In this document: piece after piece, positions 9,992-18,486 of the stretch | Numbering within the stretch: the first letter of the stretch is position 1 | How the letters are laid out: the number at the start of each line of letters is the position of its first letter | NCBI GenBank assembly: GCA_032162705.1 | Contig: JAVRON010000049.1 | Span: 1 to 64,000, forward strand | From: QHXN01 sp032162705 | Lineage (GTDB): Bacteria; Acidobacteriota; Blastocatellia; Pyrinomonadales; Pyrinomonadaceae | DNA: 64,000 bases | Direction of reading: 5' to 3' | Position numbers and translations under genes: made by a program | Notes under the pieces: model-generated | Databases searched by the model: none | The model's input: the letters and a program-made list of their open reading frames with translations, nothing else | What the model was told of the DNA's origin: nothing

Positions 9992-10243
9992 TCAGGCCGC
10001 ACGCCCGGACGAGTGCGGCGACTTGAAGCCCATCTCTCCCAGCAGTGTCGAATAGTTGCGACGAAACTCTTCGGAGCGTCGCCTGTGTTCACGCACCCAG
10101 TCGGACACGACCTGCCTGACCTCGCGCGCCGCGTCGCTTACGTGCGCGCCGCCATCCGGCCTCGCGCCCGCCTCGCTCTCCGGCTCAACCTCTCGCACGG
10201 ACTGCCCGCGCTTGATGACTCGCACCCGTTTCGCGTGTTCCAT
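9992..10243 (-). CDS. Short charged protein, unknown function
   Basis: The gene gives 83 residues from the ATG at 10243, preceded by GGAGGCGA. The longer in-frame version from 10354 would add 37 residues of basic, low-information sequence and is less likely. The product begins MEHAKRVRVIKRGQSVREVE, has an acidic/glycine middle, and ends in a helical segment (AAREVRQVVSDWVREHRRRS). There is no signal peptide or membrane helix. No family is recognised. It is divergent from the WD40 gene at 10484. Confidence 0.5.
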   Translation of the reverse strand: MEHAKRVRVIKRGQSVREVEPESEAGARPDGGAHVSDAAREVRQVVSDWVREHRRRSEEFRRNYSTLLGEMGFKSPHSSGRAA

Positions 10244-10483
10244 CGTTTTTCGCCTCCAGACAGTAACGCGTAAACAGTAGAACGACGGGATAATCTTTTT
10301 TTGCACTCGCCGAAACTTTTTTCGCCGCCGAACGCCGCGCTTCTTTCTACTCAAACGCGCACGGGTCTGCTTGAGCTGCCGCGGACGAACCTCAAGCTGC
10401 CGCTCACAAACCTCTTAGACGCCGCACGCCGTTTCCTTGTCTCGCCGCGCACGCGGTGCTAACTTGCCCACCTGGAGGACACG

Positions 10484-11623
10484 ATGAGTCGCAACCGAAG
10501 CCCCCTTGCCCTTGCCGCCATACTTCTCTCGGCGGCGGCCTTCGCCTCGCTGGAAAACGCCACGCGCGTGGAAGGCCACGGCAGGCAGCTTTCGGCTCAA
10601 ACCGCTCCCACGCGCCCGCCGCGTCAAACCTTGAAGGCGCAGCCCGTCACGAAGGCGCAGTCCGTCGCCGCCGCCGGACACTGGCGTTTGAAGCTCACGC
10701 TGCGCGGACATACGGGGGCCGTCTACTCCGCCGCGTTCTTTCCCGACGGCGTGCGTGCGGCCACTTCGGGCGACGACGGAAGTATACGCATCTGGAACGT
10801 GAGGACGGGCAGGCTCTTGCGGAAGATTGAGGGCTTGGGCGGAACGGTCAGCGACGTGGCCGTCTCGTCCGACGGGAGACTGCTCGCCTCTTGTACAGAC
10901 GGCGACAAAGAGCCGACGGTGCAGCTCCGTGATGCACGGACTCTGCGCCTGCTCCGCACGCTCAAGGGGCACACGGGCGGCATCTTCGAGGTCGTCTTCT
11001 CGCCCGACGGGCGCGTGCTTGCGAGCGGCGGAAGAGACAAGACCGTCAAGCTCTGGGACACGGCGACGGGCAGACTCTTGCGAACTCTCGTCGGTCACGA
11101 CGACGCCGTTACGTCACTCGCCTTTACGCCCGACGGTCGTGTGTTGGCGAGCGCGGGCGCTGAAGGAGACAATACGGTCAGGCTCTGGGACACGGCGACG
11201 GGCAAGACGCTCCACACGCTGGCTGGTCACGACGACTGGGTGACTTCCGTGGCGTTTACGCCGGACGGCGCGACGCTCGCGAGCGGGAGCCGCGACCACC
11301 GAATCATTCTCTGGGACGCGCATACGGGCGAGAAGCTCAGAGAGCTTCGGCAGCCGGAGATGATCTACGAGATCGAGTTCTCGCCCGACGGGCATGTGAT
11401 GGCCGAGGCGGGTGGCGGCGGCCTTTTGCGTCTGCACGACGCGCAGACCGGCAAGCTCCTCTCCACGATCAAGGCGCACTCGGAAGAGATCAACGACGTG
11501 AAGTTTACGCCGCGCGGCGCGCTGCTCCTCCTGAGCGCGAGCTACGATGCGACCGTAAAGATTTGGGAGCCTGCGCCGGCAGCAGCGACCGTCAACAAGC
11601 CACGCGCCAAGTGGATGGAGTAG
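10484..11623 (+). CDS. Exported seven-bladed WD40 repeat protein
   Basis: The 379-residue protein begins with a signal peptide (ALAAILLSAAAFASLENATR). A spacer follows, then seven WD40 repeats from about residue 70 to the end, each about 42 residues with patterns such as GHTGGIFEVVFSPDGRVLAS and VKLWDTATGRLL. Seven blades make one complete beta-propeller. WD40 propellers are scaffolds for protein interaction; no enzymatic motif is present. GGAGGACACG precedes the ATG. It stands alone and converges with the ABC ATPase at 11769 across a repeat hairpin. Confidence 0.88.
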   Translation: MSRNRSPLALAAILLSAAAFASLENATRVEGHGRQLSAQTAPTRPPRQTLKAQPVTKAQSVAAAGHWRLKLTLRGHTGAVYSAAFFPDGVRAATSGDDGSIRIWNVRTGRLLRKIEGLGGTVSDVAVSSDGRLLASCTDGDKEPTVQLRDARTLRLLRTLKGHTGGIFEVVFSPDGRVLASGGRDKTVKLWDTATGRLLRTLVGHDDAVTSLAFTPDGRVLASAGAEGDNTVRLWDTATGKTLHTLAGHDDWVTSVAFTPDGATLASGSRDHRIILWDAHTGEKLRELRQPEMIYEIEFSPDGHVMAEAGGGGLLRLHDAQTGKLLSTIKAHSEEINDVKFTPRGALLLLSASYDATVKIWEPAPAAATVNKPRAKWME

Positions 11624-11661
11624 CGACGGCAGTTCAGTCGTTCATGGGGAATAGGGCGTGA

Positions 11662-11758
11662 GGCAGAAGCCCGACCGTGAGGGAGGGCGTACAGTGTTCA
11701 TCAAGGAGGCGACTGGCGGGAGTTGTGACGCCCTCCCTCACGGTCGGGCTTCTGCCTC
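11662..11758. repeat. Inverted GCCCGACCGTGAGGGAGGGCGT repeat (family E, copy 1)
   Basis: CAGAAGCCCGACCGTGAGGG with its extension GAGGGCGT on the left is repeated perfectly inverted at the right end. The spacer between them is about 35 bases. It should form a very stable hairpin between the convergent WD40 and ATPase genes and could terminate both. Other copies lie at 42147-42227 and 49190-49280. Confidence 0.9.
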
Positions 11759-11768
11759 TCTGCAACCT

Positions 11769-12455
11769 TCAGACCGCCGCCCCCGCCTGCTCCTCGTTCA
11801 CGACCCAGCCGTCGGCAAGCTGGACGACGCGGTCGCCGAAAGCGGCGTTCGCCTCGGAGTGTGTAACCTGAATGATGGTCGTGCCCTCTTCGTTGAGGCG
11901 CTTGAACAACTCCATAATCTCGCGCCCTTGGCCCGAATGGAGGTTGCCCGTCGGCTCGTCGGCGAGGATGAGCTTGGGGCTGTGGATGACGGCGCGCGCC
12001 AGAGCGACGAGCTGCTGCTGTCCGCCCGAGAGCTGTGCGGGGAAGAGGTCTTTCTTGCCGACGATCTGGAAGCGGTCGAGCGCGTCGGCGACAAGCGCCT
12101 CGGCCTCCGCACGCTTGACGTTGCGGTACGAGAGTGGGACTTCCAAGTTCTCTTTGACCGTCAGGCCGTCGATGAGGTGATAGCTCTGGAAGACGAAACC
12201 GACGTGGCGCTTGTGCAGCGCGGCGCGCTCCTTGTGATTCATCTTGTGGACGGCGCTGTCCATGAAGAAGTATTCGCCGCCCCAAGCGCTGTCGAGAAAG
12301 CCGAGGATAGAAAGCAGCGTCGTCTTCCCCGACCCGGAAGGCCCCATGATCGAGACGAACTCGCCATCGCGCACGTCCATGTTCACGCGCCGCAGGACGT
12401 AGGTTCGCCCCGCACCCGACTCGTAAAACTTTTCGACGCCTCTCAGTTGAATCAT
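11769..12455 (-). CDS. ABC transporter ATP-binding protein, MacB/LolD class
   Basis: The 228-residue ATPase has Walker A GPSGSGKTTLL, Q-loop region VFQSYHLIDGLTV, signature LSGGQQQLVALARA, Walker B LILADEPTGNL and switch histidine IIQVTHS. The length and the LILADEPTGNLHSGQ stretch fit the MacB/LolD group that powers FtsX-type permeases. It is the last gene of the minus-strand efflux locus, 192 bases after the histidine kinase stop. A sigma-54-like site lies in that gap, so it may be controlled directly by the NtrC-like protein upstream. It may energise one of the five ADOP permeases, which carry no ATPase domain. The partner is inferred. Confidence 0.92.
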   Translation of the reverse strand: MIQLRGVEKFYESGAGRTYVLRRVNMDVRDGEFVSIMGPSGSGKTTLLSILGFLDSAWGGEYFFMDSAVHKMNHKERAALHKRHVGFVFQSYHLIDGLTVKENLEVPLSYRNVKRAEAEALVADALDRFQIVGKKDLFPAQLSGGQQQLVALARAVIHSPKLILADEPTGNLHSGQGREIMELFKRLNEEGTTIIQVTHSEANAAFGDRVVQLADGWVVNEEQAGAAV

Positions 12456-12540
12456 ACGCCTGGCGGGCCCCCGAGTCCCGGCCCCCTCTCTGGAGCGCTG
12501 TTGTAAAAGTGGGGACGCGGCCCCGTTTGAGTAATTTGAT

Positions 12541-12557
12541 AAGGAAACGCCGTGCCA
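12541..12557 (-). promoter_or_regulatory. Sigma-54-like promoter upstream of the ABC ATPase
   Basis: Read on the minus strand the site is TGGCACG-N4-TTCC. The -24 element is a perfect match. In the -12 element the TT is present but the consensus GC reads CC. The site is about 85 bases before the ATPase start at 12455 and next to an NtrC-type activator gene. The -12 mismatch weakens it. Confidence 0.35.
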
Positions 12558-12647
12558 GTATCAATCGTCAAGTAACAAAGGCGGAAGCGCAGAGTCGAAG
12601 ACGGCCTTTGTTCGCTTGCGGGACTGCGGCGTCCCAAAAGCGGGAAT

Positions 12648-14150
12648 TCAGACGGGCAGGCGCAGGCGTGCTTCGCACCCTCGCGCACCGCGTCGATTCT
12701 CAAGTGTGAGCGCACCGCCGTGCGCTTCGGCTATCTGGCGCGAGAGCACAAGCCCTATGCCGGAACCGGCTGGCTTCGTGGTGAAGAACGGCACGAAGAG
12801 ATTCGAGGTGTTCGCCAGCCCAAGTCCTTCATCCTCGACCCAGATTTCGACGTGACCGTTCGAGGTGCCGCGCCATCCGACGCGCACCGCGCCGCGCGTG
12901 ACGAGCGAGGCATCCGCCGCGTTGCGTACGAGATTGATGAGGAGTTGTTCGAGTTGGTCTGCGTCGGCGCGCACCGTCTGCTCGGGGCCTGCCAGCACTT
13001 CTACCTCGACGCGCGTCTCAAGTCCCGCGACGCGTCGCACGACCCGCCCCAACTCTACCGTAGAGAAGCGCGGCGGCGGGAGACGTGCGAGGCGCGCGTA
13101 CGACTCCATAAAGCGGCTCAAAGATTCGGCGCGCGTCGAGACCACGTCGAGGCCCCGGCGCACGTCCTCGCGCCAGTCGCCGGGCAGCGGCTCGCGTGAG
13201 AGGAGCGAGGCGATGCTTCCGGCGATGGACTTGATCGGCGCGAGCGAGTTGTTCAGCTCGTGCCCCAGCACGCGCACGATCCGCTGCCAAGCCTTCAGCT
13301 CCTCTTCGCGTAAAGGCTGACTGAGATCGCCGATGACGAGCAACTGGTGCGGCACGCCGCGTTCGCGGAAAGCGCTGCGGCGCATGCCCCAGCGTCGGAG
13401 TTGGCCGCCGTCGCCGGGGAAGGCTTTCGTGAGCGTGTGCGTCGCATCGGTCTCGGGCACGCGCAGGCAGTCTTCTAATCCAAGCTCTTCGGCGGTGCGC
13501 CCGGCGGCGCGTTCGGCGGGTCGCGCGAGCAGACGCTCGCCCGCGCGGTTGACGAGACGCAAACGCCGCTCGGGGTCAAAGGCAAAGACGGCCACGTCGA
13601 TCTCCGACATCACCGTCCGGAGCAGCGCCGTCGCTTCGAGCGCGCCGAGACGGTGCTCGCGCATCGTTTCGCCGAGCGCGTTGATCTCGCGCACCACCTC
13701 GCTCAAGGCATCTGTGCCGCGCCCGCCGCGCGCGCGGAAAGAGTAGTCGCCCTCGCGCAGCGCCGCCAGCAAGTTCGAGACGGTCTGGAGCGGTCGCACC
13801 ACACGCGCCTGCACCGCGAAAGAGAAGCCGAGCCAGCAGCACGCCACCAGCGCCGCCAGAGTCCACACGACCTTCGGCGTGTAATCGCCCACCCACAGCA
13901 GCGCCAGCGTCACGACCACGGCAGGCGCACCCGCCCCGAGCGCCATCAACAACACACGCCGCTCATGGCTCAAAGGCTCGCGCCTCGCGGTCTTTCTTCG
14001 TTCCTCGGCGGGCCGGGCGGGTCGCGGCGTAACGGCTGTGGAGGCTTTGGGCGCGGGCGGCTGTGAGGTGGGCGCGTGTGTCTTGGGAAGCGCGACCGCG
14101 CCGATTGTCTCGGTGCCGTGTTCGACTGTCGCCTGCTCTTCAGGTCTCAT
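12648..14150 (-). CDS. Membrane sensor histidine kinase, NtrB/NtrY-like
   Basis: The 500-residue kinase has an alanine/proline-rich cytoplasmic lead of about 65 residues and two adjacent membrane helices (about 67-120). A HAMP-like segment (VRPLQTVSNLLAALREGD) and a PAS region (about 180-260) follow. The phosphoacceptor box GHELNNSLAP contains His 297. The ATPase domain has N-box NLVRNAADAS, EDEGLGL, FTTKPAGSGIGL. The histidine box is of the NtrB/NtrY type, which pairs with sigma-54 activators; such a regulator is encoded immediately upstream at 14359. The two helices are almost continuous, leaving little periplasmic sensor, so the signal is probably sensed in the membrane or cytoplasm. Confidence 0.92.
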   Translation of the reverse strand: MRPEEQATVEHGTETIGAVALPKTHAPTSQPPAPKASTAVTPRPARPAEERRKTARREPLSHERRVLLMALGAGAPAVVVTLALLWVGDYTPKVVWTLAALVACCWLGFSFAVQARVVRPLQTVSNLLAALREGDYSFRARGGRGTDALSEVVREINALGETMREHRLGALEATALLRTVMSEIDVAVFAFDPERRLRLVNRAGERLLARPAERAAGRTAEELGLEDCLRVPETDATHTLTKAFPGDGGQLRRWGMRRSAFRERGVPHQLLVIGDLSQPLREEELKAWQRIVRVLGHELNNSLAPIKSIAGSIASLLSREPLPGDWREDVRRGLDVVSTRAESLSRFMESYARLARLPPPRFSTVELGRVVRRVAGLETRVEVEVLAGPEQTVRADADQLEQLLINLVRNAADASLVTRGAVRVGWRGTSNGHVEIWVEDEGLGLANTSNLFVPFFTTKPAGSGIGLVLSRQIAEAHGGALTLENRRGARGCEARLRLPV

Positions 14151-14224
14151 ACTTCCGCCGTGCCGTCGTGGGTCTGAGTCAAATGGCGACTTGGAAGACC
14201 GGGATGATTTTATCCTAACGTGAG

Positions 14225-14331
14225 GCCGATGTAAGCGACGGAAAAGATTTAACTCACGAAGTCACAGGAAAGAACACTAGACCAAGACCCACGGTTCGTG
14301 TCCTTAATCATGTGACTTCGTGGATCGTCCT
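14225..14331. repeat. Inverted CACGAAGTCACA repeat (family G, copy 1)
   Basis: AACTCACGAAGTCACAGGAA on the left is mirrored by TGTGACTTCGTGG on the right, around a middle with GGTTCGTGTCCTT. It lies in the 208-base gap between the regulator and kinase genes. A degenerate relative is at 34144-34256. Confidence 0.65.
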
Positions 14332-14358
14332 TCCTGCCGGACGTAATGCCGAGCCGCT

Positions 14359-15777
14359 CTAGATTTCGTACTTCTGCATGCGTCGATAGAGGGCGCTGCG
14401 GCTGAGTCCGAGGGCGTCGGCGGCCTGGCTGACGTTGCCGCCGAAGCGTCGGAGCGCCTTTTGGATGAGGAGGCGCTCGACCTCTTCGAGGCTCATCTCT
14501 TCGAGGCGGCGCTCGCCCGTCTCGCGCGAGGGTTGCAGGCCGAGGTCAACGACCTTCACCTCGTTTGTGCGCGCCAGCAACACCGCGCGCTGCATGACGT
14601 GATCGAGTTCGCGAACATTCCCCGGCCACGCGTAGGCAGCCAGCACTTCGAGCGCCGCCGGCTCGAAGCCCCGCACCTCTTTGCGGTAGCGTTGCGCGTG
14701 CTGGCGCAGGAAGTGCGCGGCGAAGGCTGGGATGTCTTCGGGTCGCTCGCGCAGAGGGGGCAGGTTGATCTCGACCGTGTTGAGTCGGAAGAAGAGGTCT
14801 TGCCGGAAGCGGCCTGACGCCGCCTCCTCTTTGAGGTTCGCGTTCGTCGCCGAGAGCACGCGCACGTCAACGCGCCGCGTCTGCGAAGAGCCGACGCGCT
14901 CGAACTCGCCCGTCTCCAATACGCGCAGAAGTTTCGGCTGAAGGTTGACGGGCACGTTGGCGATCTCGTCGAGAAAGAGCGTGCCGCCGTCGGCCAGCTC
15001 GAAGCGCCCGACGCGATCACTCTTCGCATCGGTGAATGCGCCTTTGACGTGGCCGAACACCTCGCTCTCGAAAGTCCCTTCGGCCAGAGCACCCGCGTTG
15101 ACGGCCACCATCGGCTTCGACGCGCGGTGCGAGAGCGCGTGGAGCGTGCGCGCGATGACCTCCTTGCCCGTGCCGTTCTCGCCCGTGATAAGCACGTTGG
15201 CGTCCGAGGGCCCGACGTGACGCGCAAGCTCTAAGACCGGCTGCATCGCGCCGGAGGCAGCGATGAGGAGCGGGCGCGTGCCTGTGCCGCCGTCCTCGCG
15301 CAGCATCTTGTTCTCGGCCTCAAGGCGCTCGCCGTTGCGGAGGGCGCGCGCAAGCTCCGAGTGTGTGCGCAGAATCGTCAGCAGCCGCGCGTTGTCCCAG
15401 GGCTTCTGCACGAAGTCGCGTGCGCCACGCTGCATCGCCTCGACGGCCAGCTCGACGCTGCCCCAGGCCGTCATCACTACGACCGGAAGCGTCGGGTCAA
15501 GCTCGCGCAAGCGCGCCAGCAAATCCAGTCCCTCTTCACCGGAGGTTGTGTCACGCGTGTAGTTGAGGTCGATGAGCGCCACGTCGAACGGCTGGCGAGA
15601 GAGAGCTTCGGCAACATCCGACGGCGAAGCGACCGACTTGATCTCGAAGCCCTCGCCCTTCAGCAAAAGGCGCAAAGCCTCGATCACGGCGGGTTGGTCA
15701 TCTGCGATAAGTACGCGGGGCATAAGTTGGTCAGCGGATACCGAAGTCCGTCCAGGGTCGAAGAGTTTGACATGCAC
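14359..15777 (-). CDS. Sigma-54-dependent response regulator, NtrC family
   Basis: The protein is 472 residues from 15777, or 454 from the ATG at 15723, where the receiver proper begins (MPRVLIADDQ). The receiver has the acidic pocket DD and phosphoacceptor Asp 52 (numbering from 15723) in ALIDLNY. The AAA+ domain has Walker A GENGTGKE, Walker B GGTLFLDEI and an arginine-finger region. The sigma-54 contact loop reads GAFTDA instead of GAFTGA. A Fis-type HTH closes the protein (GGNVSQAADALGLSRSALYR). It pairs with the kinase at 12648 and probably drives sigma-54 promoters of this efflux locus. No strong ribosome site marks either start. Confidence 0.92.
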   Translation of the reverse strand: MHVKLFDPGRTSVSADQLMPRVLIADDQPAVIEALRLLLKGEGFEIKSVASPSDVAEALSRQPFDVALIDLNYTRDTTSGEEGLDLLARLRELDPTLPVVVMTAWGSVELAVEAMQRGARDFVQKPWDNARLLTILRTHSELARALRNGERLEAENKMLREDGGTGTRPLLIAASGAMQPVLELARHVGPSDANVLITGENGTGKEVIARTLHALSHRASKPMVAVNAGALAEGTFESEVFGHVKGAFTDAKSDRVGRFELADGGTLFLDEIANVPVNLQPKLLRVLETGEFERVGSSQTRRVDVRVLSATNANLKEEAASGRFRQDLFFRLNTVEINLPPLRERPEDIPAFAAHFLRQHAQRYRKEVRGFEPAALEVLAAYAWPGNVRELDHVMQRAVLLARTNEVKVVDLGLQPSRETGERRLEEMSLEEVERLLIQKALRRFGGNVSQAADALGLSRSALYRRMQKYEI

Positions 15778-15802
15778 GGCTCACACAAGCAACGCCCTTG
15801 AA

Positions 15803-15941
15803 GGAGTGATAAGTGATGAATGATAAGTGATGAGTGCAAAGCCATCATCTTTCTCATCATTCATCATTTCTTCACTCGTCACTCGTCACCTGTCACCACT
15901 TCACCACTTCATCACTTCTTATCACTCATCACTCATCACTC
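15803..15941. repeat. Inverted GTGATAAGTGATGAGTG repeat (family C, copy 1)
   Basis: Left arm is tandem AGTGATAAGTGATGA units; right arm is tandem TCATCACT units. The right arm ends in the minus-strand stop codon of the ADOP gene at 15936. The middle (ATCATCTTTCTCATCATTC) contains further units. It fills the gap between the ADOP gene and the response regulator gene. Confidence 0.85.
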
Positions 15942-18404
15942 GTATCTGAGTGCCACCATCGGATCGACCTTCGTCGCGCGGCGCGCGGGGATAAGACAGG
16001 CGAGAAGCGCCACGCAGGCGAGGCCGAGCGCGACGAGGATATAGGTCGCCGGGTCGCCGGGGCTGACGCCATAGAGCAGGCTCGCGAGCAGGCGTCCGAG
16101 CGCCAGCGCCCCCACAAGCCCCGCCCCGAGTCCGACGAGCGTGAGCGCCATGCCCTGCCCCAGGACGAGCCGCAGGATGTCTCTCGCTTGCGCGCCGAGC
16201 GCGACGCGGATGCCGATCTCGTGCGTGCGCCGCGCCACGGTGTAGGCGACGACGCCGTAGAGTCCCACTCCCGCGAGCAGCAGCGCCAATAGCCCGAAGG
16301 CCGACGCCAGCGCCGCGGCCATGTTCTGCGCCCAGAAGGCCCACGTCAGATGCTGCTCAATCGTCTTCACATCGTAGAGCGGCATGCGCGCGTCGAGTTC
16401 CTTCACGGCCTGTCGCAGCCCCGAGACGACGCCCGCCCCTTCGCCCGGCGTACTGACGACCAGCGTCATGCCGCCACGGTAGGTCTGATCCACCGAGACG
16501 TACATCATGTTGCGCGGCCCCTCGCCGAGCGTGCGCACCTTCGTGTCGCGCGCAACGCCGACGACCTCGACCGCGTCGGCGATGTCGCGTCCCAGCCCCA
16601 TGCGCCTGCCGACGGCGCTCTCGCCCGGCCAGAGTCGCCGTGCAAGCGTCTCGTTGATGATGACCGATTCGGGCACGACGCCTTCGCGCTCTTGCTCGCC
16701 GAAGTCGCGCCCATCGACGAGCGGAATCCGCATCGCCTTGAAGTAGCCGGGCCCGACCGTCTCGGCGAACGCATCCATGCCCTCGCCCGGCGGCGGCACG
16801 GGCTGCTCCGCAGGGTAGACAGGCCCCCAAGAGTTCGAGCTGTCGCCGAGCGGAAGCTTGTCAACGAACGCCGCGGCCTCAACACCGGGCATCGCGCGCA
16901 CGCGCTCCGCGAGGCGTCGATAGAAGTCGCGGCCCTGCTCCTTCGTGTAACCGAACAGTCCCGGATTGACTGAGACTAAAACCGCGTCGTGCGTCGTAAA
17001 GCCGGGGTCAATCGACTTCGCGTTGTGGAAGCTCTGTACGAAGAGCGCGGCACAGACGAGCACGACAAGCGAGAGCGCGACCTGCGAGACGACGAGCGCA
17101 TTGCGCAGAGACAGGCGGCGCGCGCGGCCCGCACGCTCCGACTCGCCTTTGAGCACGGGGACGAGGTCGGGCTTCGTCGTCTGAAAGGCGGGCGCAAGCC
17201 CGAAGACGATGCCTGTCAGCAGTGAGACGGCGAGCGTGAAGCCGAGGGCGCGCGCATCGGGCGACACATCGAGGACTAACTGATAGGCGAGCGATGGGAA
17301 GAAGGTAGTCAGCGCGTCCGTCATCCAGAAGGCGAGCAGAAGCCCCAACGCCCCGCCCGCGAACGAGAGCATCACGCTCTCGGTCAGGAGTTGGCGGATA
17401 ACTCTCCAGCGACCCGCGCCGAGCGCGAGGCGCAAAGCGATCTCCTTCCGCCTGACGACCGCGCGCGCCAGCATCATGTTGGCGACGTTCGCGCACGCGA
17501 CCAGCAGGACGAGACCGACGACGGCCATCGCCAGCCCGCTGCTCAGACGCACGACGCCCGCCATGTCCTGCCAGCGTCCTTCCCTCTCATCCACGACGAG
17601 GACTCGTATGTTCTTGTTCCTTGCAGCCGGGTACTGCCCTTCGAGACGCGCGGCGATGGCGGTCAGCGCCGCGCCGGCCTGCGCGTTCGTGGCCGTCGGC
17701 TTCAGACGCGCCATCATCTCAAGCCAGTGGTTGCCGCGCTCGGTCATCCAATTGTTCGTGCCGCCCAAGACCTGCTGCTTCATCATCAGAGGAACCCAGA
17801 ACTTCATCCCGAGCGCCCACTTCGCGCCCGTGAACTCCGGGCGTGCAACGCCGACGACCGTGAACGGGTGGCCGTTGAGCTGTATGGTCTGGCCCACAAT
17901 CGCTCGGTCTGCGCCGAAGCGCGTGCGCCAGAGGTCGTGGCTCAAGACAACGACGGGGTGCGTGCCCGGCGTCTCGTCCTCTTCGGGCAGGAAGCCGCGC
18001 CCGAGCTGCATCCTGACCTTGAGCACGTCGAAGAAGTTGCCCGTAACGATCTGCCCCCACGCCACGTCCGTCTGCTCGCGGTCATTGCCGAGCGCGGCCT
18101 GTACCATCTCATGCGCCAGCACGCCGTCGAACACGTCCGTCTGCGCGCGATAGTCCAGATAGTCCGGGTAGGACATGTTGTTGTAGCCGCCCTGCCCGTC
18201 CGCCGGGGTCTCGAAGACCGAGACGAGCCGTTCCGGGTCAGACGTGCCGGGCAGAGGGCGCAGCACGAACGCACTCACGCCGCTGAAGATCGCCGTGTTC
18301 ACGCCGATACCCAACCCCAGCGTTACGACCGCGACCGCCGTGAACCCCTTGCTCTTCCACAGCACACGCAACCCGAACCGCACGTCCTTCAAGAATGTCC
18401 TCAT
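15936..18404 (-). CDS. ADOP-type ABC permease 1 (duplicated MacB/FtsX)
   Basis: The 822-residue protein has two tandem MacB_PCD-FtsX units. N-terminal helix about residues 19-42 (GFTAVAVVTLGLGIGVNTAI), a periplasmic domain, a three-helix FtsX block (about 285-420), a second anchor helix and periplasmic domain, and a final three-helix block (about 690-815) ending ARRATKVDPMVALRYE. The roughly 80-residue N-terminal extension seen in some ADOP proteins is absent. GAGGAAG lies 6 bases before the ATG. It is the most downstream of five paralogues in line and precedes the response regulator gene. Predicted role: efflux of an unidentified substrate with a separate ATPase. Confidence 0.92.
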   Translation of the reverse strand: MRTFLKDVRFGLRVLWKSKGFTAVAVVTLGLGIGVNTAIFSGVSAFVLRPLPGTSDPERLVSVFETPADGQGGYNNMSYPDYLDYRAQTDVFDGVLAHEMVQAALGNDREQTDVAWGQIVTGNFFDVLKVRMQLGRGFLPEEDETPGTHPVVVLSHDLWRTRFGADRAIVGQTIQLNGHPFTVVGVARPEFTGAKWALGMKFWVPLMMKQQVLGGTNNWMTERGNHWLEMMARLKPTATNAQAGAALTAIAARLEGQYPAARNKNIRVLVVDEREGRWQDMAGVVRLSSGLAMAVVGLVLLVACANVANMMLARAVVRRKEIALRLALGAGRWRVIRQLLTESVMLSFAGGALGLLLAFWMTDALTTFFPSLAYQLVLDVSPDARALGFTLAVSLLTGIVFGLAPAFQTTKPDLVPVLKGESERAGRARRLSLRNALVVSQVALSLVVLVCAALFVQSFHNAKSIDPGFTTHDAVLVSVNPGLFGYTKEQGRDFYRRLAERVRAMPGVEAAAFVDKLPLGDSSNSWGPVYPAEQPVPPPGEGMDAFAETVGPGYFKAMRIPLVDGRDFGEQEREGVVPESVIINETLARRLWPGESAVGRRMGLGRDIADAVEVVGVARDTKVRTLGEGPRNMMYVSVDQTYRGGMTLVVSTPGEGAGVVSGLRQAVKELDARMPLYDVKTIEQHLTWAFWAQNMAAALASAFGLLALLLAGVGLYGVVAYTVARRTHEIGIRVALGAQARDILRLVLGQGMALTLVGLGAGLVGALALGRLLASLLYGVSPGDPATYILVALGLACVALLACLIPARRATKVDPMVALRYE

Positions 18405-18420
18405 AGCTCTTCCTCGAAAG

Positions 18421-18484
18421 CAGTGACGAGTGACAAGTGACGAGCTAAAACAAGTTCTTACTTGTCACTTGTCACTCGTCACTG
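18421..18484. repeat. Inverted GTGACGAGTGACAAG repeat (family C, copy 2)
   Basis: A shorter variant of the C family: CAGTGACGAGTGACAAGTGA left, CTTGTCACTCGTCACTG right, separated by about 20 bases. It sits between ADOP 1 and ADOP 2. Unlike the other ADOP junctions it does not provide the stop codon, which is TAA at 18487. Confidence 0.85.
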
Positions 18485-18486
18485 CT

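Noticed and set aside
12452..12715. Small minus-strand frame between ATPase and histidine kinase
   Set aside because: It overlaps the sigma-54-like site and the kinase 3' end, and has no ribosome site.
17391..18440. 349-residue plus-strand frame under ADOP 1
   Set aside because: Shadow of the permease gene, Arg/His-rich and featureless.
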